Shown one piece after another: positions 23,000 to 34,059 of a DNA stretch of 60,000 bases. Position 1 is the first letter of the stretch; the number at the start of each line of letters is the position of its first letter. The notes under the pieces are model-generated. The model did not search any database and had not been told where the DNA came from. It worked only from the letters and a program-made list of their open reading frames with translations. The position numbers and the translations under genes were made by a program. This DNA is from Tubiluchus corallicola (taxonomy: Eukaryota; Priapulida; Priapulimorpha; Priapulimorphida; Tubiluchidae), in contig JAQGDQ010000172.1 in the NCBI GenBank assembly GCA_030141605.1, positions 126,001 through 186,000 of the forward strand, written 5' to 3'.

Positions 23000-23250
23000 A
23001 TTAAAATTAAATTCTAGTTATTTTTTAACTAAAATGTTCATTTCTTGAATTAGATTTTCTTAAAACAAAGCAAATGTATTAAAATTTACTATTAAAATTA
23101 CCAAATTTGTATAATAGTTTAACTAAGCTTTTGTTAGATAAGCTTACGATCACTTGTTCTATTGTTCTATTCTGTACAATCTACTTCTATAATTCTACTC
23201 CAATACAATCATCGTGGCTCCAGATCACGTTCTCCAGTGATTATATCTAT
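23000..23250. repeat. Diverged duplicated segment, copy 1 (two blocks)
   Basis: Block A (23000-23115, with TTGAATTAGATT and CTTAAAACAAAGCAA) and block B (23161-23250, with ACAATCTACTTCTATAATTC and GTGGCTCCAGATCACGTTCT) recur in the same order and orientation at 24121-24240 and 24492-24582. Identity by eye is roughly 80-90%. Confidence 0.75.
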
Positions 23251-23819
23251 ACATATATGTGCGAAAACTTAAAGGTGTGAAAGACAAAATTCTGTAATTA
23301 GCCACACAGAATTGAATAATCTACATAGTTGTGCCAAAGTGAATTTGTGCGATATTACAAATACAGTTGTACTATTTCACTGTTGAAAAAATAAGTGGCC
23401 GTCAAAAAGTTGATGTCGTTCCATATCACATTATTACATTTTATTTCGAAAAGATTTGTGGATTTTTTATTTTCGTTGTGAAAAACGTGTATTCAGTTAA
23501 AAAAAGCAAACGTAGTCATATCTAAACTATTGTTGTTTTAAATAATGAACAAAAACTTGATTGATACGAATCGTTTCGCGCATGCTATACATCTCGAAGA
23601 ATGATAAAGTGTTGTAGAAAAAACGAAAAATAAATAAGTAAACAAATAAACAAAACTTGATCTATATACTTGCAGAATTAACTTAATAGCTGTTTGTTAA
23701 CAGGAATCAACTTTATTTTTTAAAAAATACTAAAATTTACACTCTAACATTTTGGCTCTTGTAAGTTACGTCCTGGCGTCCCAGCTCCTATTTTGGTAGC
23801 GAGTCGTCTAGTTTTATTT

Positions 23820-24060
23820 GACACATCCTACGCCGAAACTTCTTCACCGCCGAATAAATTTCCCGGTTCGCGTCACCGGATACGACAAATTTGCAAACTC
23901 ACTGGATCCGGTTTCGGCAGTCGGCAGCCGAACTGGGTTCCGATGACGCGCTGATCAAACAGCTGAAATTCAACAGGGCGACCGTAAATCATAACAAACT
24001 GCGAGGGGAAGCAAAATATAAGAGTGACCATCGCTAGCTGGCAATTAAAGTCTCAGCAAA
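23820..24060 (+). promoter_or_regulatory. CpG-rich TATA promoter diverging from HAND (candidate)
   Basis: About 200 bp are unusually GC- and CpG-rich (GATCCGGTTTCGGCAGTCGG, GATGACGCGCTGATC). They are followed by AAAATATAAGAG (TATA, about 24012-24023) and, 30-40 bp on, TCTCAGCAAACGGG, an initiator-like sequence. No protein-coding frame follows: the next ATG (about 24067) meets a stop after one codon. It may be the 5' end of a non-coding RNA or a UTR exon. It points away from HAND and starts about 2 kb from the HAND start. Confidence 0.4.
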
Positions 24061-24120
24061 CGGGCCATGGAATAAGGTTTGCTCATGTTGTTAATTGCTT
24101 CAAAAATGGACCGAGAGAAT

Positions 24121-24582
24121 TATCAAAGTTAAATGCTAGTTTTATTTAACTAAAACATTCATTTTTGAATTAGATTATTCTTAAAACAAAGCAATGTATT
24201 AAAATTTAGAATTAAAATCTACAAATCTTAGTAGTATTTATAATCGTTGATAAGTGCTTCAAATAACTGCACTTATTAGATATTTTTATTTTAAATTTAT
24301 TTCATACATTTAAAAGTACATAGTATTATACAAAAAAATTTAAACCGTTCATCTATACTATAAAATTACAATAGAAACTACTAAAATATATACGAAAATA
24401 TACACATATGCGTCCAGTCGCAGCTAGTCACACAAGACATAAATACACAAAACAGATCATTAGAAACAGATCATACAATACACACCAACACAATTGTCCT
24501 ATTCTATACAATCTACATCTATAATTCTACTCCAATACAGTCACTGTGGCTCCAAATCACGTTCTCTAGTGATTACATCTGT
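24121..24582. repeat. Diverged duplicated segment, copy 2 (two blocks, interrupted)
   Basis: Second copy of the two blocks found at 23000-23250. Here they are separated by about 250 bp of extra AT-rich sequence instead of about 45 bp, so one copy has gained or the other lost sequence. Confidence 0.72.
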
Positions 24583-24876
24583 AGTTCTGTATTATCGTCA
24601 TCCATTTTTTACTTGTAAGTCACCGAAATACCATTTGCTGCTGCAGCCACTGCCGTGCTCGAGTCATCACAGTCATCAGCATCATCAACAGCGACAGCAG
24701 TAGCGTGTGCAACAGACCATTATGGTCTCTAACAAGTTTCCAATATATCTCTATCATGGTGTTTTTTAAAGGGCAGACTAATCTTATTAGTTGAGCGGCT
24801 ACAATTATTATTAGATTCATTGCGTTTAAAATTTTAGTCTGTGTTTCTGTATGAATATTATAGACGCGGAAATTGC

Positions 24877-25437
24877 TTTACTGCAGAGTTGAAACTGGAT
24901 AATTATGAACAACAGACATTATAACATTAACAAATATGTACTCAGGATAAGAACGGGCGCCAATTGCAACATAAAATATACAGCACACGATCTCAGAAGT
25001 TAGGCTCATGACAATTGCAAAATATTGTTTATATGTTGTGTAAAACAAAGAAAACCAACGTCCATCAAATCAGTTAAAGAGATGCTTTTAATTATGATTG
25101 GCCAGAATTAATATACTTTCCCGTTTATACTAAAGAAATTTACTGCAGAGTTCAAATTGGATCATTATGATTATCAGATATCGTAAAATTAACAAATATA
25201 TGTGTTCAACAAGAACGGGCGCGAAGTGTAGCATAAAACATACAACATACGATGTCAGAAGTTAAATGAATTGTTTTAAATAATGAACAGAAGTTAGGCT
25301 CATGACAAACCCAATGAAAAATATTGTTTACAGGAATGTGTAAAACAAAGAAAACCAATTCCATTAAATCACTCAAAGAGGTGTTTTTAATTATAATTAG
25401 CCAGAATTAATATACCTTGCGGTTTGCACTAAAGCAA
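24877..25437. repeat. Two-unit tandem duplication (about 262 and 300 bp)
   Basis: Unit 1 (24877-25138) and unit 2 (25139-25437) both start TTTACTGCAGAGTT and share AAGAACGGGCGC, TCAGAAGTTAGGCTCATGAC-like and GTGTAAAACAAAGAAAACCAA blocks, then AATTAATATAC. Unit 2 has an extra stretch near 25265-25290 (GAATTGTTTTAAATAATGAA) that also occurs alone near 23534. The two units are diverged, so the duplication is old. Confidence 0.8.
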
Positions 25438-25465
25438 AAAGGTAATGTTGAAAAATTGTCAATAC

Positions 25466-25530
25466 ATTGGGACCTGAACCCGAGATCAGTGGATTACGCC
25501 TGCTTGTTCTAACCATATGAGCTAATGGCA
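25466..25530 (-). repeat. tRNA-derived relic (SINE head or tRNA pseudogene)
   Basis: On the minus strand TAGCTCATATGGTTAGA (25524-25508) is a good tRNA A-box/D-arm, and GGTTCAGGTCCC (25480-25469) is a B-box/T-arm. D-stem and acceptor pairing are imperfect and the length is short (about 65 nt), so it is probably a tRNA-derived repeat rather than a working tRNA. It adjoins the tandem duplication. Confidence 0.5.
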
Positions 25531-25539
25531 GTAAAAACA

Positions 25540-27675
25540 TATTTTAGAGAGAAATGAAAAGTGCTTATCAGATAAATAAGAGTAATAAAGTTGAATTCTT
25601 AGGTTTAGTTAAATTGTTCTAATCATTCGGATATTAGAGATTTATATAGCTTATTTACTTTTAAGATTTTTTCCGGTGATAATATACACGTTAATCCTGC
25701 ATCTTAAGATGTTTTCTATTTTATGTGACATATGCTGATAGATTTTAGGAAACATACATTACAAGTATGTGCACATTTATGCATGTCAGTCAAAAAAAGT
25801 ATCTAGCAACTTACTTACAAATCGTTCTAAACACTTGTATTTGCTTTTAAGCAGGCATCAATCATCAGTGCATGAGCAGATTCCAGTTATCTTTACACTT
25901 GTGAGTCGTGACTTGATGACTACCTCTTTTGAGTCTGAGCCAAGTGATGAGGCGTTAATTACGTAACACAAACTAATTAAGCCAGTTTATAATCTGGACG
26001 TGTGCCTCCCACTCCGCCCTAGAGGCAGTAATCAGTTGACACTTTCTAATCAAACATAGTACTCAGGTCAGATGACTAGCATATGGTCCTAAAGAAGATT
26101 TTGACCAGCTGCAGGAAACTTTATTGACATCAGGAGACGATGAAGGGGATTGCTTTAAATGCTTTATATTATCTCTACTAGGAACTATAATTGTCAGCTT
26201 AGCTTGTCTCATGATGTTTTGACTGGGTAATCGTAAACAACTGCTCGAACAATTAAGTGACCAATCCAGAGAATATTTCAGTATTTTACTGTGCTGGTAG
26301 TTAGTCAGTCAATCAGGCAGTCGATCTATCGGTCAGTAAGTACAGTCACTCGAACAACTGGTGTACAAAACAATACATGTCATAAAAATAATGTACATAT
26401 CTTGAGAGAAACACAAAAACATTATACCATCAGCCTATCATACAGTTCAATCATCTCTATTAAGGACTGTTGGTATATAAAACAATATAATTATATCATA
26501 CGCAGATAATACAAATACGCATCTTTAAATAAACACATAACATATACAAATAGCATCAAATACCATGATTTTACAATAATTTTAATAATGAACTGAGTAG
26601 ATATAATGTTGTTCTTAATGAATTAGTGGGCAAATAAAGTTTGAACAAGAGCTGATCTTATCATTTTGATGGGTTGGATACCATCTTTCCACTGTGTGTT
26701 TTGTAATTATTTTTTTAATTTTGCTAATGATTCTGATTTCTAATTTTGACTAATAACGAGTTCTGGGGAAAAAGCTTGGATTTTTTAAGGGTGGAGGTAA
26801 GACCCAAGACGCATAATAATGGGTAACTCTAAAACTGTAAAAACAAGAGTCACGAAACTTGCAATGTAAACACCTGGGGTAGGAGCTCAGACAAAAATGT
26901 AGACCAAAATATCAAATAAAAAAATCTGGGATTGTTTAAAGGGGCCAAAATGTGAAAATTAGGGCAGCGGCTTTGTCCCCAATCGTAATCTTAAATAACT
27001 CTAAAATCGTGGTGCGCAGTTTTAATTTTTTTTCTACACACCCATCTACCTCACAATACACAGAAAAAAATTAAAATTCAACTCAAAATCTAGTAAGATA
27101 TAAATATCTTGCGTTTTCTTCTATAACATTAATTGCAAACAATATACATAGTTAGATTACATAGTACAGTTAGAATGTGCGGTTTGTTTGATTACGAAAA
27201 AGTCGCAAAAGTTCTAACAGCTAAAGCATGTTAATGTTCTTATGGGTCCCAAAAATCGCATAGCCAGTACTTTTGCAAGAAAGAGTTAGTACTTCCAAAC
27301 CAAGAATTACCCAGATTTGGAATTTTGTTTCGGACTTGCATAGAAAAGCATTAGTATGTATTTTAGAATAAATAACTCGTAATGAATAGCTTAATGCCAT
27401 TGGTAGTACCAGGTAATGCTATTAGGTTTTCCCGGACGCTTCCGGCTTTGCTTTTTATGAAAATAAATGAACCCATGGCGTTAGCAAGAGCTTTTCTTAC
27501 ACAGATAATAAAGAATCTTAGACTTAAACGAAACTAGCTTGACTGACTGTTTGAAGTGCTCTTACCAAATGTTTTGACTACACATGTTAAAGTGGAACAT
27601 TTTAGCGCTATACCTGTATAAAAATATAATTACCACATTGTACATGCTACGAAATAAAAACTTTCTAATTGTATT
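25540..27675. other. Intergenic stretch, nothing recognised
   Basis: No supported gene on either strand. Open frames at 25769-25966 and 26291-26509 lack motifs and splice context. Confidence 0.45.
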
Positions 27676-27704
27676 TTTTAATTAAATAACAAAATAATTG
27701 TATT

Positions 27705-27915
27705 TATTATTAATAAATAATAATAATAATAATTAATTCGCCCCCCCCGTCCCTCCCGGTGGGCCCATTTCAAAAAATAAGACCCCAATGGCAAATCTGT
27801 GGGTCCGAACCTTTCGTTTGATGTATAGACAGCCGAAAATGGTGCAGTCGTTGGAGCTGTAGCCTCGTCGGTTCCAGCACTAGGTTTTGGACTTGGAAAC
27901 CTTCCTGCCAAGAGC
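27705..27915 (-). mobile_element. Possible retroposon 3' end with (ATT)n tail
   Basis: On the minus strand an open, GC-richer stretch reads MAGRFPSPKPSAGTDEATAP near its start and KWAHREGRGGRI near its end, then passes straight into a G-run and an (ATT)n tail (27735-27705). A coding-like segment ending in a short A/T-rich microsatellite is typical of a 5'-truncated non-LTR element. I do not recognise the protein, and the open frame alone proves nothing. Confidence 0.25.
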
Positions 27916-27919
27916 TTTA

Positions 27920-28404
27920 CTGTTGTAGTTGACTTTGTTGAATATAACGGTGTTTAAGCTACTATTACTAGTTATATATAAAAAGAAACAATAAAAAATG
28001 TATTACGGGTAAAATTTAATAAATATCCAAAACAATTGCTTATCTTCATATTGATAATCACATAACACAGTGCACGTATACTATAAAAGTAACAAAATAA
28101 TTATTATAAGCTATACGATGTAAATATCTACCAGACACAGTAGACTTCCCACATTTCAGACTTTAATATATCTTTCTGAGTTGCTTGATTAAGAATTGCC
28201 GAATCTTGGCAACAAAAAACCGGTTTTTACGGGATCAGCATAACTCACAAGTTTTGTTTGGTAAATAAACTGCTATTTAATAAACGCGAGATAACTACAA
28301 CAGGCCTTTTTTGACTTTTCACTCTATGCCAGTGATCTATAGGCTTTTATAGGCTGATCGGAGAACAGTTTGTTGGGGAAATATTTGCAACACAAATACT
28401 TTTC
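27920..28404. other. Intergenic stretch, nothing recognised
   Basis: AT-rich, with no gene or repeat recognised. Confidence 0.4.
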
Positions 28405-28411
28405 GTGGTTT

Positions 28412-28455
28412 CCTGAATCAGGACGTTACAGAGTAGAGTATTTCAGAAAAATTCC
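28412..28455. repeat. Short dispersed repeat, inverted copy at 34007-34045
   Basis: The segment TGAATCAGGACGTTACAGAG...AAAAATTCC matches, in reverse complement and with gaps, the sequence GGAATTTTTCTGGAATACTA...CTGATTCA at about 34007-34045. Both copies lie next to members of the 28.9/33.7-kb repeat pair, so they may be ends of one mobile element. Confidence 0.5.
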
Positions 28456-28504
28456 ACCTCGTTTGGCTTTGTGGAAAATTTTTGGGTCTGGTGGAATTTT
28501 TAGG

Positions 28505-28645
28505 ACCTTCCCGCTCAACATTAGCCTTAGCAAACATGTCATTAATAATCTTTTTATAAGCATTTAATGCCGTGTATCTCTTACATTAGCCTTAGCAACC
28601 ATGTTGTTTCTAACCTTTTATGAGCATCTAATGCCGTAAATCTCT
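28505..28645. repeat. Two tandem copies of a 70-bp module (inverted third copy at 29.7 kb)
   Basis: The module, roughly TTAGCCTTAGCAAACATGTC then TTTTTATAAGCATTTAATGCCG, occurs at 28512-28572 and again at 28580-28640. A third copy in opposite orientation lies at 29722-29790. The outer copies could pair as an inverted repeat enclosing about 1.1 kb. Confidence 0.75.
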
Positions 28646-28935
28646 TATAACAACTCAAAATGTCACGGCTTATTTTGTTTGGCTCAGCCCTAAGCACGGT
28701 AGACCGTTCAAATCAACTATAATTATTTTGTTCTGTGACTTGAAAAGGCCTTTCTTTGTTTATAACGTAGACCTGCTGGTAGCATCAATGAATGAAGTGT
28801 TTGGAAAAGTTAACATATGCAGCTGTAGCTGACTCGACAGGCTTGTGTGCATTGCTATAAATCTTTTATTTCTGAACCCGTGTTAATTATTACGAGCTTA
28901 CCAAAGAAAATCGAAAACGAATCCTGATACAGAGT

Positions 28936-29375
28936 AGATGTAGCTCCATAACACATTGAAGATTTCTGGTTCTACACAGATAATTAACCAAATTCTGAAG
29001 GCTTGTTAAAAGAACAAAAATTGATGCATTTGCAGACCTGTTTAAGAATCGACACTAGTAATGCCATCAGCAGTAGAGAATAGTTGGGTAATAACTCCAC
29101 CAGGGCTGTAGCGTCTGATTTCATGAATGATACTCGCACCTCAGCTCCTGGCTAAATTAGTAATTTGCAACTGCAAAAAGGTTGCATGCATAGTAAACGA
29201 GTTGCAAACTGACAGGCTGGTCACTTATGCTATCAAGCAATTGTGACGTAAGCAATTGCTCGAACATTGGAAATGAAGAAATAATGATGAAGAAGAATCG
29301 GTCAGTTTATAATGGCAGCCAGCCCTATTATCAGTAACGTTACAAGATAAGTACGTTTATACACCCGTTTTACAT
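28936..29375. repeat. Dispersed repeat pair, copy A (partner at 33668-33998)
   Basis: It shares, in order, GAAGATTTCTGGTTCTACA, AGATAATTAACCA, ATAACTCC...GGGCT, AAGAAGAATCGGTCAGTTTA and GTTTATACACCCGTTT with 33668-33998. It is the longer copy, with extra sequence in the middle. On the minus strand both copies give similar but interrupted peptides (S-P-x-G-V-I and W-L-I-I-x-V-E-P-E-I-F), so the family may once have been coding. Confidence 0.7.
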
Positions 29376-29666
29376 TCAGTTCTTATAATAAACGAAATAG
29401 TTCTTTCCTAATTGCAAGATTTTGGCGATTTTGTGCAAGAAACTGTAGATACTTTGGTGACTAGAACGTGCAGAGTATTTAATGCTGTGTACTAAAGCTG
29501 CTATTACATAGTTGCTAGGGTAAACAATTTTCACATCGTTACTATAACAACTATTGCCTCACCTCTGTGTTAAGAGCTGTTGTGAGTTAGTTTGATTTGA
29601 AAATCGAGGTTTCCTAAACTATTTTTCAATCACACCTTGTTATCTGTGCCGTTGCTACAATAAACA

Positions 29667-29680
29667 GTAACCATGGCAAC
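29667..29680. promoter_or_regulatory. Perfect RFX-type X-box (GTAACCATGGCAAC)
   Basis: The 14-mer fits the X-box consensus GTHRCCNNRGYAAC on both half-sites. RFX factors use such sites in ciliary gene promoters. Here it lies beside repeat modules that contain the related half-site AGCAACCATG, so it may be a repeat feature without function. Confidence 0.3.
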
Positions 29681-29721
29681 CAACTTATGACAATGCATTT
29701 TACACTTGATAGCCATATATA

Positions 29722-29790
29722 ATAACGTAGATATTACGGCATTAGATGCTCATAAAAAGGTCAGTAATGACATGGTTGCTAAGGCTAATC
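29722..29790. repeat. Inverted third copy of the 70-bp module
   Basis: ATTACGGCATTAGATGCTCA then CATGGTTGCTAAGGCTAAT is the reverse complement of the modules at 28512-28640. It forms the right arm of a large imperfect inverted repeat. Confidence 0.72.
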
Positions 29791-30280
29791 TCCATGGGAC
29801 AGTTACTTGAACCGAAATAACTTCGCGTTTTGCACATTGATGAACTATTGAGATTTGATCGCTTGAAGATGTAGCATTCATCAGACAAACATGATAGACT
29901 TAAGCAGGTAAAATGTAAAACATGCACTAAAAGCCAGGTGTTGTTATATATTTGATAATGTTTTAATGGGATAGGGGTGCATTCTCGCACCATTTTTGCG
30001 AGGGAACGCAAAACCTTGCAAGGAATGCTGGCAAAAAATTTCAAACAAATTTTCTTCTTCCATATCACCTTAGGGGCTAAGCAGGTCTTTTCATGGATTA
30101 CAATAAAAATAAAACCACCTAACTAAAAAAACATCTAATCAGCCAACCGGTTAACCACTGCTCGGGCTGTGTGACTATCGGCTGTGTTACCATTGTTACT
30201 TATTATTTTTCATAAAAGAAAAGTGAGTAAAAGAAGAACAGAAGCAGGGAGAAAAGGTACAAGAGAGGAAGAAAAAGAGG

Positions 30281-30282
<2 letters not shown>

Positions 30283-30330
<48 letters not shown>
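30283..30330. repeat. (GA)n microsatellite
   Basis: An uninterrupted GA run in a purine-rich stretch (30225-30365). The open frames made of Arg-Glu or Ser-Leu repeats across it are artefacts. Confidence 0.9.
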
Positions 30331-30333
<3 letters not shown>

Positions 30334-30369
30334 AAAGAAAGAGGAGAAAAAAGGGAGAGACCGAAGTAG

Positions 30370-32950
30370 AAAGAAAGCTTGGACGTCGGCATGTCTTGTC
30401 TTGACGGCAGGTTCTCTTTTTCTGGGGTAATATAGCATAACAAGTTACTCAATTGTTGAGTGTGCTCGCCAAATGATATCATCAGTAGGGACAAAATTTC
30501 AGCTTGGCGACTGACCAGTGCCCAGTGTTGTGACTAGGCGTTCGTCAGCCGAACTGTTCGCGACGCCAAACACAGATTGTGCAGTGTTACAGCGTCAGAC
30601 CTACAAATGTCTGAATGTTACAAGGAAAGAAATCACAACAATGTTTTGATTGTGTAAGTCAAGTCTTAGTGTTGCCTAATCAAATTTGAATCGGTGTCTC
30701 TTTCATAAAATGTGAAAAGAAATAAAAGCTTCAAGTCGGAGACTAAGCGGCCTGGAACTGAGGTATAATTTGCTACTAATTCCTTATCAGGACTGGTGGT
30801 GGGCAGAGCTATGGCTTCTGTTGCACTTAAGTTTGTTGGTGTTTAATTTTTAACCGCACAGCTTTTACACATCTGGCGAGTCCAGTAGAACCGGTTACTC
30901 GAGAAAAGTAAACAGTTAATAGTTTCAAGTTAAAAGTCACTTATATAGTAGTCTATATAATGCTGTCTATTTGTCTGAGCAACTATAAACGAGAAGGTTT
31001 GTCCATTTTTGGTCAGATAGTTGCTTGCATGCTCGCATTTGTAACTAGTGACTTTTTACATGTCCCGAAAGCCAATTGAGTCACACGCATGGGCTAAAGT
31101 AAATCACCATTAAAGAAGAAAATAGGTAGTTATAGAAGTCTTCATTAAAATCAGAAAACGTTAATCTTATGTTTAAATCTCGTTCGAATTCCACCGGAGG
31201 CATTTCAGTCACAAAAAAATAAAAAATGTATCAAATGAAAGTCAACTCGACACGTGGTTTTAATTTGCGGTATATAATGTATAAGTACGGTAACATTTAT
31301 TATGAATTAGCTCATTCGTGTGGTTATGTAAATGCACAAACTTTTAATACAAGTAGCCTGAGAAAAGCTACAGTTGTAATGATGATTAAAGCTGTCTTGT
31401 GAAACATAGATTAATATTTTTCAACAAATATAAATTGTCATGTATGTAGTTAACTACTTACATGTACTTTGTGTGCTTAAATAAATGTATTCTTTTGTTC
31501 CTGAAAAGTTATATAATTGTATTGTATGGTTGTTTTAGTGCAATATTTTCCTGAGTTTGTTGTTTTGTAATATTTTGTATATATTGACTTCATTTGTTTT
31601 GTTATTGTCATGACTTTTTATAACTGAACTATTGAAATGTCATATATTATAGCATTATGACAACTCTCGCCAATATATGTTGCGTACAAACACAACCATA
31701 GCTTTACAAATAGATGATCTTGAATAATGGATTGTGTGTATATTATGCAGAAATACTCTCCAGGTTTAGTTTTTTGTTGTGCATTACCTAACGCATTACG
31801 AGAATTTCATTTATAACGGGATCCAGTGAATGGTGCCCCAAGGCCTGGCTAGCGTAATGTCAAGCGCAAAGAGTAGCTGGCTAGAATTCGATCACGCTCT
31901 CAACAGGTCAACGTGTTTCCATAAAATCACGGTAGTCATACAAGTGAGCACAAAAAGTTTGTTTTTCCGATTATTACTTGATTAAACATATCATGACTAT
32001 ATTATTTTCTTTACTTCGGTTCGTATACGTTACATGTCCTCAGCCATAAGAATGCCTAATAAAACAAGTTATAAAAAGATAAACTTGCTATTTATCATTA
32101 TTAAAATATTAAAAAAAGAAAGTAGTTTAAAAATATTTACATAAATGTTATTAATATTCACAGTTAACAGTATACTAAAATGTCATTCGAATGCACAAAA
32201 ATTTTAGAGCATATCAAAACATCTGTATGTTAAATTACATGTTTTAAAGAAACCATTAAAAAGTGTCAAACACGGCATCTGAGAAAATGTACATTTACGC
32301 AAAATAGTTTTAAAATGGTTAATATCGTTTTCTACACTAATTGTAGAAGCTCGAGTATCATTTACATGCTTTAGGCATCCTGGATTTGCCATAAAATGTC
32401 CAAATGATAAATTCAATTAATAATTAGTTCGAAAAGTTTGCCAAGTATATATAATCATTCACATTTTCATCAAAATTTGACCGCTCACGTTACAAACGTT
32501 TTTAAAAGAATTTTGTGTAAAAGGGAGTTTGTGTAAAAATGCTTCTCATAGAAATAACATTACCAACACTTTTCCGTGTAACTCATGCATCCATGGTTTC
32601 GCAATCACAAACAATGAAAAACTTACAAATATTGTGTTCTAGTCCGCAACCCCATACATCTACCTAAATAAACGGAAATCAAATTCCGACTCTCGGCACC
32701 TTCGTCAAAATCGACTTTTACTTGTGTTTCACAGGCCGCTACCTGGACTGGAAAGATTATATCTCTCCTTTGCAGACGTCGCGAATGCAAAGAATTAATG
32801 ATGCGAAACAACAAAGATAAACAGGATCATTTAACTCAAATAGCTTGTTACAGCCAGGCGATGGGGTAATGAATTCCACGGTTCATGAGCGTTTTAAGTT
32901 TTAACTGTGCAATAAAACGTGCTTGATACCGTCTTCATTGAAATAATCAA
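30370..32950. other. Intergenic stretch, nothing firmly recognised
   Basis: About 2.6 kb without a supported gene. The minus-strand open frame at 32623-32814 ends at a good donor (AATATTT|GTAAGT) and contains ACETQVKVDFDEGAESRNLI. It could be an orphan exon or old repeat, but there is no family match and no clear acceptor. Confidence 0.4.
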
Positions 32951-32994
32951 TCCGTTAATCAGGTTTTTAACAAAGCAGAGTGTTGTTGCTGATC

Positions 32995-33140
32995 AGTGAT
33001 GATGATGAAGATGGTGATGGTAGTGACGGTGACAGTGATGATGATGATGGTGGTGGTGATGATGATGATGATGATGTTGTTGTTGTTTTATTTGTGATGA
33101 TATTGGTGATGATGATGATGGTAGTGGTGATAATGACGGA
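32995..33140. repeat. (GAT)n-rich microsatellite
   Basis: GAT, GGT and GTT triplets produce poly-Asp/Val or poly-Ser/Thr open frames on the two strands. These are repeat artefacts. Confidence 0.85.
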
Positions 33141-33667
33141 GAAGGTAGGAAAAATGATAGTGACGATAATGGCAGTAATTATTGATGTCACGAGCGCCAA
33201 CTTTACTCCCTTCCAACTGATTTTTGCTTTTAACTTGGGCGTATGTATTGACGGGAATTCACAAATCGTAAAGGTTGCATCCAAGTAATTTGGGTTTTGC
33301 ACATAAACACTAATTTTCTCTTATGACATTATATTTGATGGGCGAATAAATATATGGATTTTTGACGCTCTACGTTGTAAAGTTTTTGAAGAAAAAGAGT
33401 TTATAACGTGCAGGCATATCTCGACTAGATGTAGAGTGTCAGATATTTCAGTACTGATTTCAGATCGAATTTAACAACGAATTTAACTTATAGCACAAAA
33501 TTTTTATTGTCAAATAAATAATAAAAACTTTATAAATATTGTGTAAAATATTGTGAGACTTTGCGTAAAAATGCTTGTGGCATGTTATGTGTTCTATTAT
33601 GCAAAGACTACTAGGTTTAGCTCTCCGTAACAAAACACCTAATGAAGTAAAAACAAAACATACAGGT

Positions 33668-33998
33668 GTAGCTATATGATGTCTACATCGCTCCAGCGCA
33701 ATGAAGATTTCTGGTTCTACAAAGATAATTAACCACCTTCTGAGGCCTCTGCGTTCACTAGGACTATTAAAAGAACAAACTTTGCTACATTTGGAGGCCT
33801 GATCAAGAATCAACACTTTTTTACCATCATCAGTAGCGAATGGCTGGATAATAACTCCGTCGGGGCTATGGTACCCCATTTAATGAATTATGTCTCGGCT
33901 ACTGGTGGAATACTGAATAAGAAGAATCGGTCAGTTTATGGCAGTCACATTATCAGTTACGGTTGTTAGATAAGTGCGTTTATACACCCGTTTACAAT
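33668..33998. repeat. Dispersed repeat pair, copy B
   Basis: Partner of 28936-29375. The minus-strand frame over this copy is open from 33879 to 33460. It reads GYHSPDGVIIQPFATDDGKK at its start and includes RRWLIIFVEPEIFIALE, while the same stretch in copy A is interrupted. The product is not recognised. Confidence 0.65.
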
Positions 33999-34059
33999 TA
34001 ACGGAGGGAATTTTTCTGGAATACTACGTACCATACTGATTCAGAAAAAACAAAAAGCA

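Noticed and set aside
31120-31215. GTTCGAATTCC (B-box-like) followed by an A-rich stretch.
   Set aside because: The A-box is very poor and the pattern could be chance.
32623-32814. Minus-strand frame ending at a good GTAAGT donor, with DFDEGAESRNLI.
   Set aside because: No acceptor, no partner exon and no recognised domain. Possibly an old retroelement 3' region.
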